From an uncultured Pelagibacteraceae bacterium (GTDB taxonomy: Bacteria; Pseudomonadota; Alphaproteobacteria; Pelagibacterales; Pelagibacteraceae), in assembly GCA_902589705.1 (NCBI GenBank), contig CACITX010000005.1, positions 1 to 46,170 of the forward strand: 46,170 nucleotides of DNA, given 5' to 3'. This document shows positions 1 through 9,152 of this stretch, one piece after another. The translations under genes were made by a program, and so were the position numbers. Each line of letters starts with the position of its first letter. Position 1 is the stretch's first letter. A model generated the notes under the pieces. That model did not search any database. It saw nothing but the letters and a program-made list of their open reading frames with translations, and was not told where the DNA came from.

Positions 1-523
1 TTCTAAAATAAAATCTCACCATAATGTTGGAGGTCTTCCAAAAATCATGAAATTTAAACTTCTTGAGCCATTAAAAGAGTTTTTTAAAGATGAAGTGAGA
101 GTTTTAGGTAAATCGTTAAATTTAGTAAATGAAATAAATTATAAACACCCATTTCCTGGACCTGGATTAGGTATAAGAATTTTAGGAGAAATTACTTTGG
201 AGAAAATAAAAATTCTTCAAGAAGCTGACTATATTTATATTGAAGAATTGATTAAAAATAATCTTTATCATAATATTTGGCAAGCGTATGCAGCATTACT
301 TCCAATTAAAACAGTCGGAGTTATGGGTGATTCTAGAACTTATGAAAATATTTGCTTACTGAGAGCAGTCATATCACAAGATGGCATGACTGCAGATTAT
401 TTCAACTTTCCAAAAAATTTTTTAGATAGAATATCTAATAAAATTGTGAATAATGTTAAAGGCATTAATAGAGTTGTGTATGACATAACTTCTAAGCCAC
501 CAAGCACAATAGAATTAGAATAA
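1..523 (+). CDS. guaA: GMP synthase (glutamine-hydrolysing), C-terminal part; 5' end outside window
   Basis: This is the C-terminal part of GMP synthase, which aminates XMP to GMP with glutamine-derived ammonia in the cytosol. The reading frame is open from base 2, so the gene is cut by the window edge and the ATG at 47 is internal. The residues before that ATG (SHHNVGGLP) are the usual GuaA sequence ahead of the dimerisation domain. [15 protein letters not shown] and the ending [10 protein letters not shown] are also family hallmarks. The TAA stop shares one base with the panB ATG (TAATG), suggesting coupled translation. The glutaminase and most of the ATP-pyrophosphatase domain lie upstream of the window. 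Confidence 0.96.
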   Translation, partial: SKIKSHHNVGGLPKIMKFKLLEPLKEFFKDEVRVLGKSLNLVNEINYKHPFPGPGLGIRILGEITLEKIKILQEADYIYIEELIKNNLYHNIWQAYAALLPIKTVGVMGDSRTYENICLLRAVISQDGMTADYFNFPKNFLDRISNKIVNNVKGINRVVYDITSKPPSTIELE

Positions 524-1317
524 TGAATTCAAAAATTAAAAAAATTTTACTAAAAAAAAATAAATCTAAAATTGTTAGTCTTACTGCTTACTCTAAAAAT
601 GTAGCAAAAATATTAGATAAATACTGTGATATAGTTTTAGTAGGAGACTCCGTGGCAAATGTGCTTTATGGTTATAAAAGCACAAAAAAGATAAGCCTTA
701 ATAGCATCATTCAACATGCCTTAAGCGTAAGAAAAGGAATTAAAAATTCACTTTTGGTTGTTGATATGCCTAATAATACTTACAACAATAATAAAAAAGC
801 ATTAAAAAATGCAAAATTAGTTTTAAAACAAACAGGCTGTGATGCAATTAAACTAGAAAGCTATAAAGACAATTATAAAATAATTAAATATTTAGTAAGT
901 AAAAAAATACCTGTTATGGGACATATAGGGTATACACCACAATTCAAAAAAAAATTCAGACTAGAAGGAAATACTGAAAACGCTTCTAATTCTTTATTAA
1001 AAGAAGCTAAGCAAATTGAAAAAGCAGGAGCTTTCTCAATAGTTTTGGAATGTTTAACGCCTAAAGCTGCTAAGAAAATTACTATTAATTTAAAGATACC
1101 TACTATAGGAATAGGTTCTTCGCTACATTGTGATGGCCAAATATTAGTAACAGATGATATGCTTGGATTGAGCGGTTTTTACCCAAAATTTGTTAAAAGA
1201 TATGCAAACTTGAACAGAATAATTGAAAAAGCTACAAAAAAATATACTAGAGAAGTAAAATTAAAAAAATTCCCAACTTTCAAAAATTTTTTAAATGCAA
1301 GAAAACCCAGAAAATAA
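523..1317 (+). CDS. panB: 3-methyl-2-oxobutanoate hydroxymethyltransferase
   Basis: PanB transfers a hydroxymethyl group from methylenetetrahydrofolate to alpha-ketoisovalerate, giving ketopantoate, the first committed step to pantothenate and CoA. The protein has 264 residues, the usual length for the family. Recognisable segments are KIVSLTAYS near the N-terminus, VLVGDSVANVLYG (metal-binding Asp), LLVVDMPNNTY, DAIKLES, MGHIGYTPQ, SIVLECLTP (catalytic Glu) and DGQILVTDDMLG. It starts on the last base of the guaA stop and overlaps the next gene by 23 bases, so it probably belongs to one transcript with guaA. No panC lies nearby. Confidence 0.93.
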   Translation: MNSKIKKILLKKNKSKIVSLTAYSKNVAKILDKYCDIVLVGDSVANVLYGYKSTKKISLNSIIQHALSVRKGIKNSLLVVDMPNNTYNNNKKALKNAKLVLKQTGCDAIKLESYKDNYKIIKYLVSKKIPVMGHIGYTPQFKKKFRLEGNTENASNSLLKEAKQIEKAGAFSIVLECLTPKAAKKITINLKIPTIGIGSSLHCDGQILVTDDMLGLSGFYPKFVKRYANLNRIIEKATKKYTREVKLKKFPTFKNFLNARKPRK

Positions 1318-1804
1318 AAAAGAAACAAAAAATTTTCTAGAAGATTTTTATATGCTTCACAAGAATAAGATATTTGTATTTATTACTATTTTATTAGCGG
1401 CAGTTATTGCTGTTATTTTATTAAGTGAGTTTAAAGAAAAAAAAAATATTAAAACTGGACAAAAATATATTCAAGCTGGAATATACTTATCATCAAATCA
1501 AAAAGAGGGTGCAAAAAAGATTTACGAAGAAATAATTCTTAGCAAAAACAAGTTTTATTCAATTTTAGCATTAAATACAATCATAGAAAAAAATTTAGTT
1601 TTAGATAAAAATAAGATTATAGAATATTTTGATATTGTAGAAAAATCTAATGCAGCAAAAAAAACAAATGATCTTATAATTTTCAAGAAAGCGTTATATT
1701 TAATTAAAAATTCTGATGAAGAAGAAGGAAAAGATTTACTGAAAAATTTAATTGATCAAAATTCTTCTTTAAAACCAATAATAAATGAAGTTTTAGAAAA
1801 ATAA
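1295..1804 (+). CDS. YfgM-like tetratricopeptide membrane protein
   Basis: A 169-residue protein with a short charged cytoplasmic N-terminus, one transmembrane helix at about residues 25-43 (IFVFITILLAAVIAVILL) and a helical C-terminal domain resembling the TPR-like YfgM family. Members sit in the inner membrane with the helical domain in the periplasm and are linked to the SecYEG/PpiD chaperone network. The function here rests on architecture and on the BamB-like gene 4 bases downstream, a pairing common in proteobacteria. The chosen start overlaps panB by 23 bases. An internal ATG at 1352 would avoid the overlap but leave almost nothing before the helix. The der (engA) gene that often follows this pair is absent. 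Confidence 0.7.
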   Translation: MQENPENKKETKNFLEDFYMLHKNKIFVFITILLAAVIAVILLSEFKEKKNIKTGQKYIQAGIYLSSNQKEGAKKIYEEIILSKNKFYSILALNTIIEKNLVLDKNKIIEYFDIVEKSNAAKKTNDLIIFKKALYLIKNSDEEEGKDLLKNLIDQNSSLKPIINEVLEK

Positions 1805-1808
1805 ATTA

Positions 1809-3137
1809 ATGAAATTATTTTACGCTATAATAATTTTATTTATTTTATCTAGTTGTTCATTCGATGATAAAACAGGTATTTGGAAAAATGAAAATTTAAC
1901 ACAGTCTGCTAATGACAGTCTTTTTAACGATTTCAAGAACATATCTAGCTCAAAAAAAATTTTTGATACGGTAATAAATTTAGATAAAAAATTTATTTTT
2001 AGCCTCTCTGATATTGTAACAAACAATCATTGGAAAGATACTTTTTATAGTGATTCTAATAATTTTGATAATTTTAAATATAATAATAACAATCAATTAA
2101 TTCTTAAAAGTAAAAAAATTACAAAGTATGCATCTAGTAAGCAACTGCTATACTATAAAAATAACATTATTTTGAGCGATATAAGAGGAAACATAATTAT
2201 TTATTCGATAAATAAAAATAAGATAATTTCAAAATTTAACTTTTACAAAAAAAGATATAAAAAATTAAAAAAAAATATCAGTTTAATAATTGAAAATAAT
2301 ATTTTATTTATTGCAGATAATTTAGGTTATATTTATGCTTACGATCTCCAAACAAATTCTTTGTTGTGGGCAAAAAACTTTAAAATTCCATTCAAATCAA
2401 ATTTAAAAGTTCATGGTGAGATGTTAATTGTTGCTAACATAAAGAATAATGTTTTTTTTTTAAAAAAAAAAAATGGAGAAATAATCAAATCAATACAAAC
2501 TGAGGAAACAAAAGTAACAAATCAGTTTGTTAATAATTTTTCAATTACAAAAGATAACCTACTATTCCTAAATTCATTTGGATCTCTGTATTCAATAAAT
2601 CTTAATACTAAGAAAATAAATTGGTTTTTAAATTTAAATCAATCATTAGATTTAACTACTGATAATCTATTTAATGGTAATCAAATCGTATATCATAAAA
2701 ATAAAATTGTAGTTTCATCAAACAAATTTTCATATTTGATAAATTCACAGACAGGAAATATATTAAGAAATACAAATTTTTCATCTGACAAAAAGCCAAT
2801 TATAAATAATGAATATATTTTTTTAATCACAAAAAATAACTATTTAATAGCAGCCAAATTAGATGATGGTGAAATTATATACTCATACAATTTAAAGGAT
2901 CAATTATCTGAATATTTACAACTTAAAAATAAAAATAAGTTGGAAACTCATAATTTTTTTTTAGCAAACAATAAACTTCTAATATTTATAAATAGAAAAT
3001 ATTTAGCTTTTTTTAACATCAATGGGCAAATCGAAAATATTACAAAATTACCATCTAAAATTAAAAGTAATCCTATTTTGATCAACGGTTCAATTATTTA
3101 CTTAGATAATAACAACAAGATTAAAATTTTAGACTAG
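1809..3137 (+). CDS. bamB: BamB-like outer membrane assembly lipoprotein (beta-propeller)
   Basis: A 442-residue lipoprotein: the N-terminus is a hydrophobic signal ending in a lipobox (LSSC, lipidated Cys16). The rest shows repeated beta-propeller blades of the PQQ/quinoprotein type, such as GYIYAYDLQTNSLLWAKNF, GSLYSINLNTKKINWFLNL and LIAAKLDDGEIIYSYNL. BamB is the scaffold of the BAM complex that inserts outer-membrane barrels. The position after a YfgM-like gene supports the call. The sequence is very divergent and Lys/Asn-rich, so assignment rests on lipobox, blades and context. Its TAG stop overlaps the purF stop on the other strand within one CTAG. It carries a long T/A homopolymer at 2452-2473. 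Confidence 0.78.
   Translation: MKLFYAIIILFILSSCSFDDKTGIWKNENLTQSANDSLFNDFKNISSSKKIFDTVINLDKKFIFSLSDIVTNNHWKDTFYSDSNNFDNFKYNNNNQLILKSKKITKYASSKQLLYYKNNIILSDIRGNIIIYSINKNKIISKFNFYKKRYKKLKKNISLIIENNILFIADNLGYIYAYDLQTNSLLWAKNFKIPFKSNLKVHGEMLIVANIKNNVFFLKKKNGEIIKSIQTEETKVTNQFVNNFSITKDNLLFLNSFGSLYSINLNTKKINWFLNLNQSLDLTTDNLFNGNQIVYHKNKIVVSSNKFSYLINSQTGNILRNTNFSSDKKPIINNEYIFLITKNNYLIAAKLDDGEIIYSYNLKDQLSEYLQLKNKNKLETHNFFLANNKLLIFINRKYLAFFNINGQIENITKLPSKIKSNPILINGSIIYLDNNNKIKILD
2452..2473 (+). repeat. T10-A12 homopolymer junction inside bamB
   Basis: Ten T are followed directly by twelve A within the bamB reading frame (Val-Phe-Phe-Leu-Lys-Lys-Lys-Asn). The tract is self-complementary and is the kind of sequence on which polymerases slip. 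The frame is intact in this copy. Confidence 0.85.
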
Positions 3138-4585
3138 TTATTTGATTTTCCGCTTAATAATGATAGTTGCTTTACTTTGAAACCATTTAAATTATCATTA
3201 GGCTTAATTGGATAGTCGCCAGTGAAATAGTGGTCACTAAATTGAGGGTAATTTGGATTTCTTTTCGTTCCCGTAAGTGCCTTGTATAACCCTTCTAGAC
3301 TTAAAAATTTTAGAGATTTTGCATTTATATAATTACACATTTCACGGTTGTTTTTTTTATAGGCTAATAATTCTTGTTTTGTAGGCATGTCTACGCCATA
3401 AAAATCTGGGTATTTAATTTCTGGGCAGGCTATCCTAACATGAACTTCTCTAGCTCCATTTTCATAAAGCATTTTAACTATTTTATGACAAGTGGTTCCT
3501 CTCACTAAAGAGTCGTCTATTAAAATTATAGATTTATTTTTTATTATTGTTTTTGTAGAACTTAGCTTAAGTTTAACGCCTAAACTTCTAATATTTTGAG
3601 TTGGTTCAATAAAAGTTCTACCAACATAATGATTTCTAATTAAACCCAATTCAAATTTTTTATTAGATTGTTCAGCATAACCTAAAGCAGCGGGCACACC
3701 TGAATCGGGGACTGGAACAACTAAATCTGCATTTACATCTGTCTCTAAAGCTAGCTCAATTCCAAGGCTTTTTCTATATTCGTAAGCACATTTATTATTT
3801 ATTAAGCTATCTGGTCTTGCAAAATAAATATATTCAAATACGCATGGCCTTTGTTTTTGTTTTGGAAAAGGTTTAATAGATTTAATTTTGCCTTTCTCGA
3901 CAACAACTATCTCACCATTTTCTACTTCTCTTACAAAAGTGGCTCCAACAATATCAAGAGCACAAGTTTCAGAAGCAAAAATATATGAGTCTTTTAATTT
4001 ACCAATTACTAATGGCCTAATACCATAGGGGTCTCTCACACCAACAAGTTTTTTATTCGTAAGCATCACAAGTGAATAACCACCTTGTATTTGAAAAAGA
4101 GCATCTATTAATTTATCAGTAAATTTATCTCTTTTAGATTTTGCGATTAGCTGAACAATTGTTTCAGTATCACTTGTTGTTCTAAAAATTGCTCCTTCTT
4201 TAACTAATGATTCTCTTAATAAAAGTGCATTAGTTAAGTTTCCATTGTGTGCTATGGTCAAACCTCCCATATAGAGATCAGCAAAGAAAGGCTGAATATT
4301 TCGTAAAGATGTTTCTCCAGTAGTAGAGTATCTATTATGTCCTACAGCAAAACTACCAGGAAGTTTTTTTAAGGTTTCAGAGTTTGTAAAATGATCTCCA
4401 ACTAAACCTTGTCTTTTTTCTGAATGATAATTTTTACCATCAAATGAAACTATACCACAACCTTCTTGACCTCTATGTTGTAATGCATGAAGACCAAGGG
4501 CTACTAGCGCAGAAGATTCGACGTGATTTGAAATTCCAAAAATTCCACATTCTTCTCTTAATTTATCTGAGTCAAATTTTTTCAA
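3134..4585 (-). CDS. purF: amidophosphoribosyltransferase
   Basis: PurF makes phosphoribosylamine from PRPP and glutamine, the first step of purine synthesis. The 483-residue protein has an N-terminal Ntn glutaminase domain with nucleophile Cys13 in CGIFGI behind a 12-residue propeptide, HNRYSTTG and HNGNLTN motifs, and a C-terminal phosphoribosyltransferase domain with the PRPP loop SIILIDDSLVRGTT. The propeptide resembles the Bacillus-type enzyme, but the C-terminal CxxC of its iron-sulfur cluster is not present (YFTGDYP). The start is a TTG: the frame has an upstream TAG with no ATG or GTG between. It overlaps cvpA by 14 bases, the classical cvpA-purF pairing, and its stop interlocks with that of bamB. 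Confidence 0.96.
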   Translation of the reverse strand: MKKFDSDKLREECGIFGISNHVESSALVALGLHALQHRGQEGCGIVSFDGKNYHSEKRQGLVGDHFTNSETLKKLPGSFAVGHNRYSTTGETSLRNIQPFFADLYMGGLTIAHNGNLTNALLLRESLVKEGAIFRTTSDTETIVQLIAKSKRDKFTDKLIDALFQIQGGYSLVMLTNKKLVGVRDPYGIRPLVIGKLKDSYIFASETCALDIVGATFVREVENGEIVVVEKGKIKSIKPFPKQKQRPCVFEYIYFARPDSLINNKCAYEYRKSLGIELALETDVNADLVVPVPDSGVPAALGYAEQSNKKFELGLIRNHYVGRTFIEPTQNIRSLGVKLKLSSTKTIIKNKSIILIDDSLVRGTTCHKIVKMLYENGAREVHVRIACPEIKYPDFYGVDMPTKQELLAYKKNNREMCNYINAKSLKFLSLEGLYKALTGTKRNPNYPQFSDHYFTGDYPIKPNDNLNGFKVKQLSLLSGKSNN

Positions 4586-5117
4586 TTTTTTCTTTTGTAT
4601 CTATGAAATCCTCACTTGAAGGGAATTCCTCTATTAATAAGTTACTTCCTTTTTCTATTAAATTAAATGAAATTGCATCTTCTGCTGATATACCCCAATT
4701 CTGATAAGGATAAAACCAATTAAATATAGAAAACAAACATACACACACAATGTAACCTTTAAAAAAACCAAATAATAATCCAAATACTTTATCAATAGAG
4801 CCAACTCCAGTCCAAGTAACAGCTTTACTTAAAGTTTTTCCAATAATAATTATAATAAAAAGAGTAAAAATAAAAATTGTGGCACCTAAACCTACATTAT
4901 TTATAAATTCAGACTGAATATATTCACTTGCTATAGGTTGTAATTTTGGGACTAAAATAATAGTTATGATTGTAGACAATACCCATTTTGAAAATGAAAT
5001 TAAGCTTAGAGAGAAACCTTTATAGAAACACTGAACAACATTGTAAATCATAATTATAACAACAAAAATATCAAAAAAATTTATACTAGTTATATGTTCT
5101 TGCAATGCATCAATCAT
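4572..5117 (-). CDS. cvpA: CvpA family membrane protein
   Basis: A 181-residue inner-membrane protein with about four hydrophobic helices and the family pattern: an N-terminal IDALQEHITSINFFDIFVV segment, KGFSLSLISFSKWVLS, a GKTLSKAV segment after the third helix, and DKVFGLLFGFFKGYIV leading into the last helix. CvpA is named for colicin V production; homologues support envelope integrity, but the molecular activity is not settled. Its position directly upstream of purF, overlapping by 14 bases, is the standard arrangement. The ATG overlaps the stop of the exporter gene upstream (ATGA), so the three genes are probably cotranscribed. Confidence 0.9.
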   Translation of the reverse strand: MIDALQEHITSINFFDIFVVIIMIYNVVQCFYKGFSLSLISFSKWVLSTIITIILVPKLQPIASEYIQSEFINNVGLGATIFIFTLFIIIIIGKTLSKAVTWTGVGSIDKVFGLLFGFFKGYIVCVCLFSIFNWFYPYQNWGISAEDAISFNLIEKGSNLLIEEFPSSEDFIDTKEKIEKI

Positions 5118-7597
5118 AGAGCAAGATCATTATTTTCTTTGCCGAATGGTTTATATTTAAGAATCAATTTTGGCAGTAAAGTTAAGACCGAAATCATTGC
5201 TAAAAGCATAGCAATTCCAGTGAATATACCAAAATAAATAGTAGGTATAAAATTAGATAGCACTAATATTGAGAAACCAAAAACAATAGTAATAGAAGTA
5301 TTTAAAATGGCTATTCCAACAGTGTTATGACATCGGTCTAAAGTTTTATTATAATTATTAATTTTTTTGAATTCTTCTCTAAATCTGTAAATATAATGAA
5401 TACTATTATCCACTGCTATACCAATAGTTATAGCAGCTATAGTTATTGTCATCATATCTAAAGGAATTCCAAGCAAGCCAATAATACCTAAAATAAAAAA
5501 AGCAGCTAAAAAGTTAGGAACAACGCCTATTAATGAAAGTGTAGTATTTCTAAATAAAACAAAAAACATTAAAAAAATTCCAAGGATTACGATACCAAGA
5601 GTTAATATTTGTGATTTGAACAAACTCTGTAACAAATTATTAAATAAGATTAAAACACCGGCTAACTTATATTCATCTTTATTCAAACCTAACTTAGTAT
5701 TTATCTCTGAATTAATTTTATTAATTAAATCATTTCTTCTTAGATTTTTTAAAGAGTCTTTTATTCTTACACTTATTCTAGCCTCATCTTTTTCAACAGA
5801 TATATAAGGTGAAACAATTTCTTTTTTAATTACATCAGGTATTTTACTATATAAGACTGCAATTTCCAGACTTTGTAATTTTTTATTATTTAAATCCTCA
5901 GCTACTCTTAATATAGATCCAAATGATAAAACTTTTCCAATTTCAGGCAATGAGTCTAAATAATCGTGAACTTTTATAATTTTATCCATTTTATCTCTCG
6001 TAAACCAATATTTAGACTTGTCCTCACTACTAGTATTTTCTTCATCCCACTCATCAAATTCATCATTTGTAGTTTTAGTTTCTTTTATTTTTGATGGAAA
6101 TTTGATGATAATATCTAATGGAGTTGTTCCACCTAAGTCATCATCAATTTTCTTCATCCCCTTATAAATTTCAGTTTCTTTATCAAAATAATTTATAAAA
6201 CTATTTTCTACCTCGAGTTTTGTTACACCAACAACGCTGAAAACAATTATCAAAAATGTAGATCCAAAAATAATTATTCCGTATTTTTTTGTAAAAGACG
6301 CTAAGATAGAAGTTATGAAAGATTTTTCTGAATCTTTTAGACCTATTTCGGTTTCAGATGCCAGCAGGCTAATTAATGATGGTAACAACAAAAATGTGAC
6401 TAAAAATGAAACTATTAATCCTAAAGTCATCATCCAGCCAAAATCTATTATAGGCTTAATACCACTTAATACCAATGATAGAAATGCACATATTGTTGTT
6501 AACACTGTATAAAGAATTGGTAACATCATCTTTTTACTAGCTTCGACCACAGTTTCATTTTTTGTTAGATGAGGAAATTCTTTTTTTAATTGTAAAAATC
6601 TTACGGTTAAATGTATATTCATCGCCATATTTAAAATAAGCATTAATGCAATAAAATTTGATGAAATTACCGTTACTTTCCATCCTATTAAACCTAATAA
6701 ACCGATCATGATTACAACTGAAGTTGCACAGCCTAATAATGGCATTATCACCCATTTAAAATTTCTGAATATAAACCAAAGTGTTAACACAATAAAAATA
6801 AATACCCCAATACCAAAAATGAGTATGTCACTTTTAATGAAACTCATCATATCATCAGAAATCATGGGAATACCGCCTAAATGAATTTTAGAATTTTCTC
6901 CATATTTACTTATTACGTCTCTTATCTCAGTTATATTTTGGTGGTTTCTTGTATTGTATAAATTTTTATAATCTTCATATTCTTTAATAAATTTTTTATA
7001 ATTTACTCTTTCTTCTTTTGATAATCCTGTTTCATTAATTTGATTAAAATACTTATCCTTAATTTTGATATATTCCGCTAATCTTTTATCTTTCTTAAGA
7101 TAAACAACAATGCCTGATGTTTTACCGTCTTTACTGATTACATAATCTCTATAAATTGGACTATTTATAATTTCTTCAAAACCTCTTTCTCTGTCTATCT
7201 CAGGGTAGGCTAAGGTTTTATAATTCTTTAGTCTTTCCATTAATCCTTCATCTGTGCTTTTTAAGAGGGGAACATCAATTACGGTTATTACACTATCTAC
7301 CCAAGTCAATTTTTCAATTTTGGATTTAAGCAATTGAAGATTTAAGATAGTTTCTTTTTCAGTAAAACTTGATATAGGGGTATAAGTTAAAACTAGAAAA
7401 TCTTTAGATCCATAAGTTTCGTTTACTTCTCTTAAATATTTTAGATCAGGATCTCCTTCAAGTAAAAGAGCATCTGAGGAGGCATCTAAATTAAAGTTTT
7501 TAGCTTGATAAAGTGAAAATGCTATTAAGATTGATAAAAAAAATAATGTTATTTTTGAAAAATCAGTAATTATTTTTTTATAAATACTATCAAGCAT
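5114..7597 (-). CDS. RND/MMPL superfamily exporter
   Basis: An 827-residue integral membrane protein with the duplicated RND layout: helix 1 near residues 15-30, a large extracytoplasmic loop, a block of five helices (about 255-410), a short linker, helix 7 (about 438-460), a second large loop and a final block of five helices. Helix 10 has the conserved GIAVDNSIHYIYRF pattern with a membrane Asp, the usual proton-relay residue. The matching position in the first half reads LNMAMNIHLTVRF, without an acidic residue, so the halves are asymmetric. Substrate is unknown; related predicted exporters are proposed to move lipids or hydrophobic compounds. No periplasmic adaptor or outer-membrane channel gene is adjacent. 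It lies between dnaB and cvpA. Confidence 0.85.
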   Translation of the reverse strand: MLDSIYKKIITDFSKITLFFLSILIAFSLYQAKNFNLDASSDALLLEGDPDLKYLREVNETYGSKDFLVLTYTPISSFTEKETILNLQLLKSKIEKLTWVDSVITVIDVPLLKSTDEGLMERLKNYKTLAYPEIDRERGFEEIINSPIYRDYVISKDGKTSGIVVYLKKDKRLAEYIKIKDKYFNQINETGLSKEERVNYKKFIKEYEDYKNLYNTRNHQNITEIRDVISKYGENSKIHLGGIPMISDDMMSFIKSDILIFGIGVFIFIVLTLWFIFRNFKWVIMPLLGCATSVVIMIGLLGLIGWKVTVISSNFIALMLILNMAMNIHLTVRFLQLKKEFPHLTKNETVVEASKKMMLPILYTVLTTICAFLSLVLSGIKPIIDFGWMMTLGLIVSFLVTFLLLPSLISLLASETEIGLKDSEKSFITSILASFTKKYGIIIFGSTFLIIVFSVVGVTKLEVENSFINYFDKETEIYKGMKKIDDDLGGTTPLDIIIKFPSKIKETKTTNDEFDEWDEENTSSEDKSKYWFTRDKMDKIIKVHDYLDSLPEIGKVLSFGSILRVAEDLNNKKLQSLEIAVLYSKIPDVIKKEIVSPYISVEKDEARISVRIKDSLKNLRRNDLINKINSEINTKLGLNKDEYKLAGVLILFNNLLQSLFKSQILTLGIVILGIFLMFFVLFRNTTLSLIGVVPNFLAAFFILGIIGLLGIPLDMMTITIAAITIGIAVDNSIHYIYRFREEFKKINNYNKTLDRCHNTVGIAILNTSITIVFGFSILVLSNFIPTIYFGIFTGIAMLLAMISVLTLLPKLILKYKPFGKENNDLAL

Positions 7598-7650
7598 TGG
7601 AACAATTGAGATATATCTTAATTTTTTTATAACTAAAGAAAAAATTATGA

Positions 7651-9078
7651 CTAATTTTTGCTTAAATCTTTGAATTTTGTATAAATTCCCTCAAACTCAA
7701 CTTTAATTGTTCCGGTCGGACCATGTCTTTGTTTTCCTAGAATAATATCCGCAAGTCCATTAACATCGTTCATTTTTGATTGCCACTCAGCATGTTCAAT
7801 AGAACCTAGTTTAGGCTGTTTTCTCTCCAGGTAATAAGCCTCTCTATAAACAAACATTACAACATCTGCATCTTGTTCAATTGAACCAGACTCTCTTAAA
7901 TCAGCCAATTGTGGTTGCTTATCATCTCTTTGTTCTACAGCTCTTGAAAGTTGAGATAAAGCTAAAACTGGAACCGAAAGTTCTTTTGCCAAAGCTTTAA
8001 GACCCTGAGTAATTTCTGAGATTTCCTGAACACGTCCATCATTTTTGTTTGAACTAGATCTCATGAGCTGAATATAATCAACTACGATTAAACTTAGTCC
8101 AAACAATCTTTTAATTCTTCTAGCCCTGTTACTTAAAGTTGCAATTGTAATTGCAGGGGTTTCATCAATATATAAAGGTAAATTATAAATATTTCTTGAT
8201 GTTTCAATATATCTATTAATTTCTTCCTCCGTAACTTTACCTCTTCTAATATCATCAGATTTAATTTTTGCTTGCTCCGATAAAATTCTAGTTGAAAGTT
8301 GCTCTGATGACATTTCTAAAGAAAAAAATGCTATAGATGATTTTTCTTGTTTATTTAAAATATTTTGAGCAGCGTTGTATGCTATATTAGTAGCTAAAGC
8401 AGTTTTACCCATAGAAGGCCTTCCAGCTAAAATGATAAGGTCAGATCTATGCAATCCTCCTAACTTTTCATCAAGATCAGTCAATCCAGTCGGGACACCA
8501 ACTATTCCTTGATCACTTTGCATAGCCATTGTAGCCATTTGTATTGTTTGATCTAAAGCCTGATTAAATTTTAAAAAAGATTGAGAGAAACTCCCTCTTT
8601 CCGCTAAATCAAAAAGAGATTTTTCTGTATTTTCAATTATAATTTCTGCATTGTGTTCCTCTGAACTTGCGTTAAGTGTATCATTTGATAATTTATCAGA
8701 TATTTGAACTAGCTCTCGCCTTAAGTACATTTCATGGATTATTTTCGCATAATCAATGGCTTGCTTTGAAGAACCAGAAAACCTTGTAAGTTTTACAAGA
8801 TACTCTGTTCCACCAACCTCATTTAACATATTGTCTTTTTCAAAAAAATTTTTCAAAGTGATTGGATTTGCAATCATCCCTTTATTATTCAAACTTTCAA
8901 TTACCTCATAAATTTTTACATGTGCTGGGTCGTAAAAAATTTTAGAGTTTACTAAAGTTGAAATCTCATCAATTATATCGTTATTAACTAAAACAGAACC
9001 TAACAATGCTTGTTCAGCTTCTAGATTTGAGGGTTGTTTATTATTTGATTTAGTTTTTAAGGAATTTATTTCTTTCAC
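7651..9078 (-). CDS. dnaB: replicative DNA helicase DnaB
   Basis: DnaB is the hexameric ATP-driven helicase that unwinds DNA at the replication fork. The 475 residues hold the N-terminal helical domain (NLEAEQALLGSVL, residues 18-30), the Walker A loop GRPSMGKT (219-226), SIAFFSLEMSSEQL, LIVVDYIQLM (Walker B), LSQLSRAVEQR and the C-terminal QRHGPTG motif. The start is GTG: an in-frame TGA lies two codons upstream and no ATG gives the conserved N-terminus. It follows rplI on the same strand after 74 bases, an arrangement conserved in alphaproteobacteria. Confidence 0.97.
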   Translation of the reverse strand: MKEINSLKTKSNNKQPSNLEAEQALLGSVLVNNDIIDEISTLVNSKIFYDPAHVKIYEVIESLNNKGMIANPITLKNFFEKDNMLNEVGGTEYLVKLTRFSGSSKQAIDYAKIIHEMYLRRELVQISDKLSNDTLNASSEEHNAEIIIENTEKSLFDLAERGSFSQSFLKFNQALDQTIQMATMAMQSDQGIVGVPTGLTDLDEKLGGLHRSDLIILAGRPSMGKTALATNIAYNAAQNILNKQEKSSIAFFSLEMSSEQLSTRILSEQAKIKSDDIRRGKVTEEEINRYIETSRNIYNLPLYIDETPAITIATLSNRARRIKRLFGLSLIVVDYIQLMRSSSNKNDGRVQEISEITQGLKALAKELSVPVLALSQLSRAVEQRDDKQPQLADLRESGSIEQDADVVMFVYREAYYLERKQPKLGSIEHAEWQSKMNDVNGLADIILGKQRHGPTGTIKVEFEGIYTKFKDLSKN

Positions 9079-9114
9079 TAATCAATAATATGTTAAAGAA
9101 CAATGGTTTAAAGT

Positions 9115-9133
9115 AAAAAGTTACGCACTTTTT
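9115..9133 (-). terminator. weak hairpin between rplI and dnaB
   Basis: AAAAAGT (9115-9121) and ACTTTTT (9127-9133) form a perfect 7-bp stem around a 5-base loop, with a short U-rich tail in the rplI direction. The stem has one G-C pair, so it could only be a partial terminator or attenuator between the ribosomal protein genes and dnaB. It may be chance in AT-rich DNA. Confidence 0.25.
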
Positions 9134-9152
9134 TTATGGTTCTGTGGAAAAG

